NCBI GenBank assembly: GCA_019186825.1
Contig: JABARP010000009.1
Coordinates: 48,370 to 96,817 of the forward strand
Source of the DNA: Pyrinomonadaceae bacterium
Lineage (GTDB): Bacteria > Acidobacteriota > Blastocatellia > Pyrinomonadales > Pyrinomonadaceae
Direction: 5' to 3'
Length of the DNA: 48,448 bases
Shown one piece after another: positions 17,937-26,368 of this stretch. A program made the translations under genes and the position numbers. The stretch's first letter is position 1. Every line of letters starts with the position of its first letter. The notes beneath the pieces are model-generated. The model had not been told where the DNA came from. It worked only from the letters and a program-made list of their open reading frames with translations, and ran no database searches.

Positions 17937-18155
17937 ATGGGAAGCGTTACAAATGTAGTTAGGTCAGCCCTCGTCGTCTTAGGTTTCGAAGCTGCGGATC
18001 GCGAGGTAAAGGCCTACATTAAAAAGAATTACACCGATGTTCCCCAAAGTCAGATCAGCCTTGCTTTGCGAAAAATTCGATTTCCGCAGCCACGGGTAAG
18101 AACGACGACACGGACGCGATTCAATGATGACCAACCTGATTTATTCGAGAGCTGA
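17937..18155 (+). CDS. Small basic helical protein, possibly winged-helix-like
   Basis: 72 residues. The core (VRSALVVLGFEAADREVKAYI, about 8-28, then PQSQISLALRKIRF) reads as three helices in the spacing of a small helix-turn-helix or winged-helix DNA-binding domain, and the C-terminus is Arg/Thr-rich followed by an acidic tail (DDQPDLFES). DNA binding is inference from pattern only. It begins four bases after the preceding small gene. Between its stop and pntB lie only repeats and a transposase remnant. Confidence 0.5.
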   Translation: MGSVTNVVRSALVVLGFEAADREVKAYIKKNYTDVPQSQISLALRKIRFPQPRVRTTTRTRFNDDQPDLFES

Positions 18156-18212
18156 CAGTTTGTCGGCTGCTGTCCGATGTGTGGACACGCTATTAGGAAG
18201 CTGAATAACTTG

Positions 18213-18258
18213 GTCGCGTAGCGACCTGATGAATTTAGCCGTGGGTTTTAACCCACGG
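18213..18258 (+). repeat. Left REP-like repeat flanking a transposase remnant
   Basis: A 46-base sequence starting GTCGCGTAGCG and ending in the perfect 9-bp palindrome CCGTGGGTT TT AACCCACGG (18239-18258). An imperfect inverted copy lies at 18461-18506. Such palindromes flanking a Y1 transposase gene are the hallmark of REP/RAYT elements. Confidence 0.75.
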
Positions 18259-18280
18259 TCGGGATGAACGAAAAAAATCC

Positions 18281-18298
18281 GCGTCGCGTTAGCGACGC
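18281..18298. repeat. Perfect hairpin inside the REP-like element
   Basis: GCGTCGC GTTA GCGACGC is a 7-bp perfect stem with a 4-base loop, nine bases before the transposase remnant. It may be a transposase recognition or guide hairpin of the REP unit. Confidence 0.65.
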
Positions 18299-18306
18299 CC
18301 GAATGT

Positions 18307-18471
18307 ATGGCTAATACATTTTCACAATGGTTTTACCATATCGTTTTCAGCACAAAGGAGCGGGTGATATTTATCTCGCCGGACATTGAGCAGCGAGTTT
18401 GGGCATGCATCGGCGGAGTATTAAACAAGTACAACACGACTAAACTTTTTATTACGATTCCCGTGGGTTGA
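18307..18471 (+). pseudogene. Truncated IS200-like / REP-associated Y1 transposase (RAYT) remnant
   Basis: The frame starts MANTFSQWFYHIVFSTKER, the characteristic opening of IS200/IS605-type and REP-associated transposases (MANTYSQ...HIVF..K.R), continues with ISPDIEQRVWACIGGVLNK matching the next conserved helix (family Y.GGI), and then breaks at about residue 48. The stop comes at codon 55, within the right REP repeat. Full-length enzymes are about 130-180 residues; the HUH metal site and catalytic tyrosine are absent, so it cannot be active. It is a deletion remnant flanked by inverted repeats, in the pntA-pntB gap. Confidence 0.75.
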
Positions 18472-18506
18472 GCCCGACGGTTAAATTCGCAGAGCCGCTA
18501 CGCGAC
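18461..18506 (-). repeat. Right REP-like repeat, ending two bases before pntB
   Basis: Read on the minus strand it begins GTCGCGTAGCGGC and ends AACCCACGG, an imperfect inverted copy of 18213-18258 with a less perfect palindrome. It ends at 18506 and the pntB ATG is at 18509, so the ribosome-binding region of pntB consists of repeat sequence, and no Shine-Dalgarno sequence is visible. Confidence 0.75.
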
Positions 18507-18508
18507 TT

Positions 18509-19909
18509 ATGACACAATCGTTGATCACAATTGCATACATCGCCGCGAGTGCGTTGTTTATCTTGAGCCTTGGCGGGTTGAGCCGTCAGGAGACGGCGCG
18601 CCGCGGGAATTGGTACGGGATCGTCGGAATGGTCATCGCACTGGTCGCGACCGCAGCGGCGATGAACGCGGGCGGACTTCCGGTGTTGATCGCGGCACTT
18701 GTTCCGGGCCTTGTGATCGGTGCGATACTCGCGAGCCGTGTTCAGATGACGTCGATGCCGGAGCTTGTGGCGATCCTGCACAGCTTTGTAGGTCTCGCCG
18801 CCGTGCTTGTTGGTTTTGCGACGTATCTCGGCCCGCACCCGCAAATGTCTGCCGGAGAGTCGCACCTACACACGGCCGAGATCTTCATCGGAGTTTGTAT
18901 AGGCTCAATCACCTTTACGGGTTCGGTCATTGCGTTTCTGAAACTGCGAGGCTCCTTGAGCGGCAAGCCGCTAATGATCCCGGGCCGGCATCTGATCAAC
19001 ATCGCTATGCTGATCGTAACGATCGGCCTCGGCGTAGCATTCTTTATGTCGCCCGACACGCAGTCCGGCCAATGGCCGCTGCTTGCCGCAACGATTTTGA
19101 CGGGAATTCTCGGCCTCCACTTCATCATGGCGATCGGTGGCGCTGATATGCCGGTCGTCGTCTCGATGCTCAACAGCTATTCGGGTTGGGCCGCAGCCGC
19201 AGCAGGTTTTATGCTCTCGAACGACCTGCTCATCATTACCGGGGCTCTCGTCGGATCATCCGGCGCGATCCTTAGCTACATTATGTGCAAGGGTATGAAC
19301 CGCTCATTCATCAGCGTAATGCTCGGCGGCTTCGGAACAGAAGGTGGTGCGGCGTCGGCCGGAAGTTCGGCTCCAGCGGGCGAGGTACGCTCTGTCGATT
19401 CGGCGATGGCGGCGAGCATGCTCGGCCAATCAAAGAAGATCATCATCGTACCCGGTTACGGCCTCGCGGTCGCACAGGCACAGCATTCGCTCGCTGAGGT
19501 CGTCAAGATGCTAAAGGCCGAGGGCGTCGAGGTGAAATTCGCGATCCATCCGGTCGCCGGCCGTCTTCCCGGCCATATGAACGTCCTGCTAGCCGAAGCG
19601 AATATCCCCTACGACATCGTTTTTGAAATGGACGAGATCAATAACGAATTTGCGTCGACGGATGTGGCGTGGGTCATCGGCGCAAACGATATCGTCAATC
19701 CTTCAGCGATGGACGATCCCGCGTCGCCCATCGCCGGCATGCCCGTGCTCCACGTATGGGAGGCTCGCGACGTTATCGTAATGAAACGCTCAATGGCATC
19801 CGGCTACGCCGGCGTCGATAACCCACTGTTCTACAAAGACAACACCCTGATGCTCTTCGGCGACGCAAAGAAGGTCGTGGATGAGATACTGACGGCGATG
19901 AGGGGATAA
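18509..19909 (+). CDS. pntB: Proton-translocating NAD(P) transhydrogenase, beta subunit
   Basis: 466 residues, typical length. The N-terminal two thirds has about nine hydrophobic helices ([20 protein letters not shown], then [11 protein letters not shown] and [20 protein letters not shown]), forming the proton channel; the C-terminal NADP(H)-binding domain III has [47 protein letters not shown] and [17 protein letters not shown]. The start is fixed by family alignment ([11 protein letters not shown]). The gene is intact, but its upstream region has been replaced by a REP-like repeat. A terminator follows at 20037-20063. Confidence 0.96.
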   Translation: MTQSLITIAYIAASALFILSLGGLSRQETARRGNWYGIVGMVIALVATAAAMNAGGLPVLIAALVPGLVIGAILASRVQMTSMPELVAILHSFVGLAAVLVGFATYLGPHPQMSAGESHLHTAEIFIGVCIGSITFTGSVIAFLKLRGSLSGKPLMIPGRHLINIAMLIVTIGLGVAFFMSPDTQSGQWPLLAATILTGILGLHFIMAIGGADMPVVVSMLNSYSGWAAAAAGFMLSNDLLIITGALVGSSGAILSYIMCKGMNRSFISVMLGGFGTEGGAASAGSSAPAGEVRSVDSAMAASMLGQSKKIIIVPGYGLAVAQAQHSLAEVVKMLKAEGVEVKFAIHPVAGRLPGHMNVLLAEANIPYDIVFEMDEINNEFASTDVAWVIGANDIVNPSAMDDPASPIAGMPVLHVWEARDVIVMKRSMASGYAGVDNPLFYKDNTLMLFGDAKKVVDEILTAMRG

Positions 19910-19918
19910 TCTTAAGGC

Positions 19919-20059
19919 TCCCCTCCCCACAAAGGAAGGGTGGACGCTGCCTTTTAGTGGGCGGGTTGATTCTTCGGCATCCTTCCAAGCACCTTGTCGC
20001 GGCTAAAACTAAGAACCACCCCGCGGCTTTCGACGCCTCCCTCCTTACTAAGGAGGGAG
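19919..20059. repeat. Degenerate inverted-repeat (MITE-like) element
   Basis: The left part (CTCCCCTCCCCACAAAGGAAGG ... GGGCGGGTTGATTCTT, given by ends only) is roughly the reverse complement of the right part (AAGAACCACCCCGCGG ... CTCCCTCCTTACTAAGGAGGGAG, by ends). Both halves contain a degenerate copy of the CTCC/GGAG palindrome. It looks like a small non-coding mobile or repeated element; similar CCACCCCG...CCTCCTTACTAAGGAGG sequences are dispersed in other genomes, from memory. Confidence 0.45.
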
Positions 20060-20063
20060 TTTT
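20037..20063 (+). terminator. Intrinsic terminator after pntB
   Basis: CTCCCTCC and GGAGGGAG pair around a 7-base loop (TTACTAA, itself mostly complementary), followed by TTTT. It is the right end of the inverted-repeat element and probably stops pnt transcription before the convergent gene. Confidence 0.65.
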
Positions 20064-20064
20064 C

Positions 20065-20460
20065 TTAGCTGCCTAAAAGTTTCATGAGGGCGAGGCGTTT
20101 AACGGGTTCATTCTTCTCAAGATGCTCTTCGATGATCTCGGGGACGTCTTCGGGTTGGACTTGGCCGTAAAGGATGCCGTCGGGGTGGACCATTACGGCA
20201 ACGCCGATCGAGCAGAAGCCTATCGAGCCGCACTGCGTTAGCAAGACCTCGCCCATCGGGTTCCGTCCTTTTTTCTCTTTGCCCTGGCGGATGCCCTTTG
20301 CTTCGAGAATGCGTGCGAATTCAGAGAGCACCTCCTCGCCGCCGACCTTTGAGCAGGATTTGCCTGTACAGACGAACACCTGCCGTTTTATCGGTGCCTT
20401 TAGCATCGGAGCAAGCTTTTCGAGTTCTTCGCGGTCGGTAATGAATTTCGGCTTTCCCAT
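20065..20460 (-). CDS. Thioredoxin-like [2Fe-2S] ferredoxin
   Basis: 131 residues from the ATG at 20460; the frame runs further upstream but without family-like sequence. The pattern VFVCTGKSCSKVGGEEV, LLTQCGSIGFCSIGVAV and VHPDGILYGQVQPEDVPEII matches thioredoxin-fold ferredoxins, such as the NuoE-like and Shethna-type TRX_Fd family. C31, C36, C77 and C83 are the candidate cluster ligands. It would carry electrons in the cytoplasm; the partner is unknown. It converges on pntB and is divergent from the FHA-protease gene; no redox operon partner is adjacent. Confidence 0.82.
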   Translation of the reverse strand: MGKPKFITDREELEKLAPMLKAPIKRQVFVCTGKSCSKVGGEEVLSEFARILEAKGIRQGKEKKGRNPMGEVLLTQCGSIGFCSIGVAVMVHPDGILYGQVQPEDVPEIIEEHLEKNEPVKRLALMKLLGS

Positions 20461-20550
20461 ATCTACTAAAAGGCTAACAGACCCGCACGCTAGAGGCCAA
20501 AAGTTCATCCTGTCCAGTAAGATTTTGCTAGGGCATCTGCCTTGTCTCTG

Positions 20551-20559
20551 TGGTAGAAT
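20551..20559 (+). promoter_or_regulatory. Possible extended -10 promoter for the FHA-protease gene
   Basis: TGGTAGAAT fits TGnTANAAT. Transcription would begin near 20566, about 33 bases before the ATG at 20599. No -35 is obvious. A TAGCGCTA palindrome follows directly. Confidence 0.4.
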
Positions 20560-20598
20560 CACACCTATAGCGCTATCGCAAGTTTTTCACGCTTACTA

Positions 20599-22239
20599 AT
20601 GGCATCCGGCATTATCATCCACGTTACAGTCGGCCTTGAGAAGCGAACCGAATTTTTCGCGCAGGAGCGAATTCGGATCGGCTCGGACTCTACCTGTGAC
20701 ATCCAGATCCACACTTCGTCGGTTCGCGATGTGAACGTCTGGCTTGAGCTCGACAGCTCGGACGGCCAGTTCCGGGTGATCGATTTTGCTCCCGAACTGG
20801 AGTTTCAGATCAACGGCAAGCCGATAAGGCGGTATGTGCCGATTTCCGACGCGGATTCGATCACAGCACCGGAAAACCGCATCTCGTTCGACTTCTTCTC
20901 GCTCGAGGCCAAATCGGCGCTAATCACGACGAATCGTGCACAGCCGCACATCTCGCAGTTCATTGAGGATGCCGCGATCGAATCTTATGGTTCGGCAAAG
21001 CGCGACGATGCGAAGGCTTTTCTGCGTGAATTTACACGCGAGCTTACACGCGAGATCTCCTGGACAACGAAGCTCATAACGCTCGTCATCGCCGTGGCCT
21101 TCCTTACAGGCATTTTGTATATCGGCTACGCCGTCAACAAGGAGTTGCGGGAGGGACGCGAGCAAGCCAAGATCCAAAGCGAGACGATCCGAAAGCTCGA
21201 GGAGAAGCTCGGCCAGGCGAGTACGCAGTTGGGCGAGCTCGATAAGAGTAACAAGGACATCATCAAGACCGTGTCGCTTGCCCCGAACTTGCGCGTGGCG
21301 TACGGAAATTCCATCGGTCTGATCGTCGGCGTTTATGACCTTGTCGATAAGCGGAACGGAAAGGTCTTGCGATACGCCGATCCTTCCCTATATCGTAGCC
21401 CATACGAGCCGCAATCGCCCGAGAATCCGGATACTGCTCCGATGCGGCCGCAGATCGGCGTTACAACGGACGGTAACGGTCCGACCGTTGAGTATGACTT
21501 CATTGGAACGTGCTTCTACGTTGGCGAAGGATACGTCGTTACGAATAGGCACGTGGTGCGGCCCTGGGAAGAGGACGACGGCGTCAAGCAAATGATGGCC
21601 GCCGGTAATGCACGGGCCAGGGTCAAGAAGCTTGTAGTTTACTTCCCGAACAATCCGCAGCCGTTTCCTCTGAGCGTAAAAACACTCGGCACGCGCGAAG
21701 ACCTCGCCGTAGGCTTTATCGACCCGACAACGCTTCCGGAAGACCTGCCTGTTATCCCGCTCGATACCGACACGGATTCCGTCGAGATCGGCAAAACTGT
21801 GGTTACGATGGGGTATCCGAACGGGCCTGACAGGCTGCTCGCGATGGTTGACGATGCCGAAGCTCGGTCGATCAATCAGCGTTTTGGGAACTCCAGGCAG
21901 GATCTAATAAACTTTCTTGCTCAGTCGCAAAAGATCGTGCCCCTGACGACACAGGGCTCGATCACAGACCTTGATTCAAAGCGGATAGTGCACGACGCAC
22001 GCACTGCCGAAGGCGGTTCCGGTGCACCGCTTTTTGGACAAAGCGGCGAGGTCATTGGCGTGAATTTTGGTGTATTTACCGAGAATACTGCAGCGAACAT
22101 GGCGGTGCCCGTGAGATTTGCGATCACGCTGCTCGAGAATGCCGGATGGAAATCGCCCAACTCGCAGACCGGCTCTAACTCAAATACGGCAACGGCTGCG
22201 GCCAATGTTGCAAACACAACCGTGGCCAAGACACGCTAA
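20599..22239 (+). CDS. FHA-like domain, transmembrane helix and trypsin-like serine protease fusion
   Basis: 546 residues. Residues 1-105 resemble a forkhead-associated domain (ERIRIGSDSTCDIQI) but lack the canonical His-x-x-Asn after the phosphopeptide loop, so phosphothreonine binding is doubtful. A single transmembrane helix spans about 158-179, followed by a coiled coil (about 180-225). The C-terminal part is a trypsin/HtrA-like protease with H318 (VVTNRHVV), D368 (GTREDLAVG) and S474 (GGSGAPLF). No PDZ domain follows; the tail is Thr/Asn/Ala-rich. The predicted topology places the FHA-like part in the cytoplasm and the protease in the periplasm, which suggests inside-to-outside signalling. 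Its stop overlaps the convergent plsC gene by four bases. Confidence 0.85.
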   Translation: MASGIIIHVTVGLEKRTEFFAQERIRIGSDSTCDIQIHTSSVRDVNVWLELDSSDGQFRVIDFAPELEFQINGKPIRRYVPISDADSITAPENRISFDFFSLEAKSALITTNRAQPHISQFIEDAAIESYGSAKRDDAKAFLREFTRELTREISWTTKLITLVIAVAFLTGILYIGYAVNKELREGREQAKIQSETIRKLEEKLGQASTQLGELDKSNKDIIKTVSLAPNLRVAYGNSIGLIVGVYDLVDKRNGKVLRYADPSLYRSPYEPQSPENPDTAPMRPQIGVTTDGNGPTVEYDFIGTCFYVGEGYVVTNRHVVRPWEEDDGVKQMMAAGNARARVKKLVVYFPNNPQPFPLSVKTLGTREDLAVGFIDPTTLPEDLPVIPLDTDTDSVEIGKTVVTMGYPNGPDRLLAMVDDAEARSINQRFGNSRQDLINFLAQSQKIVPLTTQGSITDLDSKRIVHDARTAEGGSGAPLFGQSGEVIGVNFGVFTENTAANMAVPVRFAITLLENAGWKSPNSQTGSNSNTATAAANVANTTVAKTR

Positions 22240-23165
22240 CTTTTAGACGTCAGGTTCTCATCTCCCATCGTTTCACTTGCGTACTCTGCTCGGTCAAGGT
22301 CCGCGAGCGATGCGATGCGGTCCATCAGATGGTCAGCGATCTCCTTGTGTGTCCGCAGGCGGTCCGGCTTCTCATAAAACGAAGTAAGATCGATCGCCTC
22401 ACCGAACCAGATCCGAACCTTTTCGCCCCCGCGCCAGTTGCCCCAGATCTGCTTTGGAAGGTCATTGCCAAGCCCCGCGATAAAGACAGGTATGACTTGC
22501 GGCCGAGCGGCATAGACCACCTTTCCGACGCCCGGCTGTGCAGGGAGCATGTCATACGGTCCGCCGGTGAGATTGCGTTTTCCTTCGGGATGAAACCCAA
22601 TAACGTTCGCTTTGCCGGCTGACGAGAGCTGAATGAGCCGCCGAAGCGAGTACTTGTCAAAATCCCGCTTTTCGACCTCGCCCGCCTCGCGAAAGAACGG
22701 CGGGTACATCGAGAACCAGCCCATCACAAAATTCACCATCCAACCGGCCCATCGGTCGTAAAAGAACTTTGCGCGGACGGGGAAATATAGCTTTAGCGGT
22801 CTTTCCGTCCGGCGGAAGAGGACGCTCGAAACCGTGTACATATCAAAGAACGAGCGATGATTTGCTACGAGGAGTATCGGGCGCTTGCCGTTTGCTGCCT
22901 CGAAATTCTCGAGACCGTGCACCCGCATCAGGTTGTAGGTTGCAAGAAATATCCATAGCGATCCGATGTGCCGCTGAAAGAATGTCATCAGTCTCTTCCA
23001 GCGGCCCTGATTCATCTTGTGCGCTAGCCAAAAACCCCGCCGCTCAACGGGAGAGAGGACGGAAATTTCGTCATTTTCCGGGACAAGCGGCTCAATGTAC
23101 CGGTCTTGAATTATGTCTAGGCTGCTCTCGGACATTTGCGGGACGCAAGGCGATAAGTTTATCAT
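22236..23165 (-). CDS. PlsC-type 1-acylglycerol-3-phosphate acyltransferase
   Basis: About 309 residues. The acyltransferase motif NHRSFFD (102-108, catalytic H103 and D108) and FHPEGKRN (191-198, E194) are intact, with the later VIPVFIAGLGNDL matching block IV. These enzymes acylate lysophosphatidate or related lysolipids at the inner membrane. A hydrophobic segment (HIGSLWIFLATYNLM) precedes the catalytic domain. The ATG at 23165 is chosen since GGGGTG lies upstream; a GTG at 23174 in frame is possible. About 40 N-terminal residues exceed the catalytic domain. The gene stands alone, convergent with the FHA-protease. Which lipid it acylates is not clear. Confidence 0.87.
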   Translation of the reverse strand: MINLSPCVPQMSESSLDIIQDRYIEPLVPENDEISVLSPVERRGFWLAHKMNQGRWKRLMTFFQRHIGSLWIFLATYNLMRVHGLENFEAANGKRPILLVANHRSFFDMYTVSSVLFRRTERPLKLYFPVRAKFFYDRWAGWMVNFVMGWFSMYPPFFREAGEVEKRDFDKYSLRRLIQLSSAGKANVIGFHPEGKRNLTGGPYDMLPAQPGVGKVVYAARPQVIPVFIAGLGNDLPKQIWGNWRGGEKVRIWFGEAIDLTSFYEKPDRLRTHKEIADHLMDRIASLADLDRAEYASETMGDENLTSKS

Positions 23166-23220
23166 TTTCGGCACCCCGAAATAAAAGTGTGCCGGCTCGA
23201 TCAGGTCTCTTCGGCGCAGG

Positions 23221-23250
23221 TTGTTGTATTCATGAGATTTGTAGGATAAT
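23221..23250 (+). promoter_or_regulatory. Weak promoter candidate for the metalloprotease gene
   Basis: TTGTTG, 18-base spacer, GATAAT, about 125 bases before the ATG at 23379. The remainder of this 200-base divergent region shows no other feature. Confidence 0.3.
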
Positions 23251-23378
23251 CTAACTCGTTCTCATTTAATTTCAAGAAGCTTGGTGTCTCCATTCAATGG
23301 TCAGGCCGTTACGCGTCAACCCGCGGAAAAGCCTCGAACGTCAAACTGGATTCCCCATCTAAAAGGAGCAAAAAGTAT

Positions 23379-26240
23379 ATGAACACGCATCGGATGTTTC
23401 GCGGCGTTCTGTCCCTTTCAATGATCCTCGCGTTTTTGGCGATGAGCGCATCGGCTCAACAGCTGATCTGGACCGAGAGCCAGCAAGATCGGGCGGACAT
23501 ACCAACTGACAGAGCAGTATTGCGACCGTCATACCCGACGGAATTTCGCCTATACAACCTCAACATCGAACCACTGAGAGACCAGCTCTTCTCAGTTGTC
23601 GATCGTGCGAGCGGCCAGTCTACGGTGATTTCGATCCCGAACGCTGACGGCGATATGGAACGCTTCGAGGTCTATGAAGACTCGAACTTCGACCCGGCCT
23701 TGCAGGCCCGCTTCCCTGAAATACGCTCGTACTCGGGACGTGGCCTTACCGATCGATTCTCAACACTAAAACTAAGCATCTCGCCTCAAGGTATCCAGAC
23801 GGTTGTGTTCCGCGCGGACGCACGCAATGAGTTCATCGAGCCTTTCTCCGCCGATCACAAGATCTATTCCGTCTTCCGCGGAGACAGTGAGGCTAATGGC
23901 TCGCCTTGGAGGTGCACGACAGGCGACATAGGCCTTCTGACCGGTATCCGCGACAATTTTCGACTTAACGGTGATGTAGCAAACCGTCCCGAAAGCAACG
24001 CCGGCCAGATCAAGACAATGCGTCTTGCTCAATCCTGCAACGGTGAATACTCCAACTATTTCGGAGCAACAAGTGCTTCACAAGTTGCTCTTGTCCTCGC
24101 CGCGTTCAATGCAACGCTTACTCGTGCAAATGGCGTATATGAAAAGGATCTCGGCGTTCACCTCAACCTGATCGATCAGACAACGAGCGTCATTTATTAC
24201 GACCCCGCGACGGATCCGTATACGTCGATGGGACAGTGGAACAGTCAGCTCCAGGCAACCTTGACCGCAAACATTGGTGAGGCCAATTACGATATCGGCC
24301 ATATGTTCGGTGCTTCGGGCGGCGGCGGAAACGCGGGCTGCATCGGCTGCGTTTGTGTCGATGGCCAGAAGGGCAGCGGCATAACGTCGCCTGCTGACGG
24401 CATCCCGCAAGGTGATAACTTCGACATCGACTATGTCGTACACGAAGTCGGCCACCAGATGGGTGCGAACCACACATTCTCATTCTCGAATGAAGGCACG
24501 GGCCGCAACAAAGAGGTCGGCTCGGGCATAACGATCATGGGCTATGCGGGCATCACGTCCTATGACGTCGCTCCGCACTCGATCGACACGTTCCACCAGA
24601 CCAGCATCGACCAGATCCAACAGAATCTTGCGAACAAGACCTGCCCGGTCACGACCGTAATGACGCAAAATCATCCACCGGTGGTTGCTGCGGTGCCTAA
24701 TGCTACGATCCCGATCAGCACACCTTTTGCTCTGACCGGCTCGGCAACCGATCCGGATGGCGATGCCCTGACGTATCAATGGGAGCAGAACGATAATGCG
24801 ACCACGTTCGGCAGCGGCAGTCCGGCATCGCCCGGGAAAACTACAGGGCCGAACTGGATCTCATTCTCGCCATCGGCATCCGGCACGAGATATTTTCCGA
24901 AGATGTCCACCGTACTCGCCGGCTTGTTTGTTTCACCAAGCCTACCGGGCGGCGACGCCGTTGCGAACACCGAGGCTCTCAGCTCAGTTTCGCGAACGCT
25001 TAACTTCCGCCTGACGGTTCGCGACAATAAGCCGTATGTTCCAGGCGTAACCGTCGGCCAGACGCAATACACCGACACGGTGATCACCGTAACCAACACT
25101 TCGGGACCGTTCAAGGTAACTTCCCCGAACACCTCGATGCAGGTTGCTGGCGGTTCGGTCCAGACCGTTACCTGGAACGTCGCAAATACGACGGCAGCTC
25201 CAGTAAGTGTCGCGAACGTCAAGATCTCATTCTCGGCCGACGGCGGAGCAACTTTCCCGACTGTCCTTATGGCAAGTACGCCGAACGACGGTTCTGCTGA
25301 CGTAACGATCCCGATGGGTGTTACCTCGCAGGCCCGGATCAAGATCGAGGCCGTCGGAAATATCTTCTTCGACGTTTCAGATGCAAACTTCTCCGTTACG
25401 GCTCCTATAAGGGCAAAATACGACTTTGACGGCGACGGCAAGTCGGATGTTTCGGTCTTTCGCCCGTCTGACGGCAATTGGCATATGCTGCAGTCAACTG
25501 CCGGATACTCGGTCGCTCACTGGGGAATGACCGGCGACGTACCCGCACCCGGCGACTATGACAATGACGCGAAGGCGGATCTTGCGATCTTTCGTGCAGA
25601 TGCGAACGCCGCAAATCCGGACTTCTACATCTTCAATAGTTCGAATTCGACGATCACTTTCTACTCATTCGGGCTTCCGGGCGATATTCCGGTGAGTGCC
25701 GATTATGATGGGGATGGTAAGACGGATGTCGGTGTCTATCGGCCGTCGGACGGCGGTTGGTACGTGCTGAAGAGCGCGGGCGGACTCCTTTACACCACGA
25801 TCCCGAATGCTGCCGGTACGATCCCAGCCCCCGGAGATTTCGACGGTGACGGCAAGGCCGATGTTGCTTACTACATCGGCTCGGCAGGTGCATTCACCTA
25901 TCGTCCGTCAAGTGGTGGCTTCCCAACGACCGCAACTGGAATGGGAAGTTCTACGGATGTTCCAGTGATCGCAGACTACTCAGGCGACGGCAAGGCCGAG
26001 ATCGCCCTCTTCCGCACGCTGACGGGTGACTGGTTCATCTACAATCCGGCAGCCGGTACGAGCTCGACGACGCACTTCGGAAGCGTCGGCGATATTCCAA
26101 CGACGGCAGATTTCGACGGTGACGGCAGAAGCGACCTTGCGGTATATCGCAGCGGCATTTGGTATCTGCTTAGATCGACCGCGGGCTTCACGGCCCTGCA
26201 GTTCGGCCTCAGCACAGACCTCCCGATCCCGGGAAGATAG
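23379..26240 (+). CDS. Secreted reprolysin-like zinc metalloprotease with VCBS/FG-GAP repeats
   Basis: 953 residues. A signal peptide (MILAFLAMSASAQ) is followed by a propeptide-like region with jelly features, then a metzincin catalytic domain with HEVGHQMGANH (355-365; H355, E356, H359, H365), the extended zinc motif of M12-type reprolysins. A cysteine cluster (CIGCVCVDG) precedes the motif. Ig/cadherin-like segments follow (DPDGDALTYQWEQND), then from about residue 680 five or six Ca-binding-like VCBS/FG-GAP units (DFDGDGKSDVSVFRP, DYDGDGKTDVGVYRP, DFDGDGKADVAYY, DFDGDGRSDLAVYR). Such repeats form beta-propellers and are found on secreted adhesive or degradative enzymes. A good ribosome site (AAAGGAG) precedes the ATG. 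The substrate is unknown. Confidence 0.9.
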   Translation: MNTHRMFRGVLSLSMILAFLAMSASAQQLIWTESQQDRADIPTDRAVLRPSYPTEFRLYNLNIEPLRDQLFSVVDRASGQSTVISIPNADGDMERFEVYEDSNFDPALQARFPEIRSYSGRGLTDRFSTLKLSISPQGIQTVVFRADARNEFIEPFSADHKIYSVFRGDSEANGSPWRCTTGDIGLLTGIRDNFRLNGDVANRPESNAGQIKTMRLAQSCNGEYSNYFGATSASQVALVLAAFNATLTRANGVYEKDLGVHLNLIDQTTSVIYYDPATDPYTSMGQWNSQLQATLTANIGEANYDIGHMFGASGGGGNAGCIGCVCVDGQKGSGITSPADGIPQGDNFDIDYVVHEVGHQMGANHTFSFSNEGTGRNKEVGSGITIMGYAGITSYDVAPHSIDTFHQTSIDQIQQNLANKTCPVTTVMTQNHPPVVAAVPNATIPISTPFALTGSATDPDGDALTYQWEQNDNATTFGSGSPASPGKTTGPNWISFSPSASGTRYFPKMSTVLAGLFVSPSLPGGDAVANTEALSSVSRTLNFRLTVRDNKPYVPGVTVGQTQYTDTVITVTNTSGPFKVTSPNTSMQVAGGSVQTVTWNVANTTAAPVSVANVKISFSADGGATFPTVLMASTPNDGSADVTIPMGVTSQARIKIEAVGNIFFDVSDANFSVTAPIRAKYDFDGDGKSDVSVFRPSDGNWHMLQSTAGYSVAHWGMTGDVPAPGDYDNDAKADLAIFRADANAANPDFYIFNSSNSTITFYSFGLPGDIPVSADYDGDGKTDVGVYRPSDGGWYVLKSAGGLLYTTIPNAAGTIPAPGDFDGDGKADVAYYIGSAGAFTYRPSSGGFPTTATGMGSSTDVPVIADYSGDGKAEIALFRTLTGDWFIYNPAAGTSSTTHFGSVGDIPTTADFDGDGRSDLAVYRSGIWYLLRSTAGFTALQFGLSTDLPIPGR

Positions 26241-26254
26241 GTTATCCCTTTAGC

Positions 26255-26278
26255 TCTCCGGCGACACGTCGCCGGAGA
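26255..26278. repeat. Perfect 11-bp hairpin after the metalloprotease gene
   Basis: TCTCCGGCGAC and GTCGCCGGAGA pair perfectly around a 2-base loop, 15 bases after the stop. No T tract follows, so it is probably an mRNA-stabilising hairpin or the first part of a tandem terminator. Confidence 0.55.
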
Positions 26279-26295
26279 CATTTGACCTAATAAGA

Positions 26296-26332
26296 AAGCT
26301 GTTGGGGACAAATTGTTCCCAACAGCTTTTTT
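26296..26332. terminator. Bidirectional intrinsic terminator between the protease gene and metH
   Basis: AAGCTGTTGGG pairs with CCCAACAGCTT, followed by TTTT on the plus strand. On the minus strand the same stem is followed by TCTTATT, so it may serve the convergent metH as well. Confidence 0.8.
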
Positions 26333-26368
26333 GATCCGCACCGGCAACCGCGATCGATCGAGCCGTAG

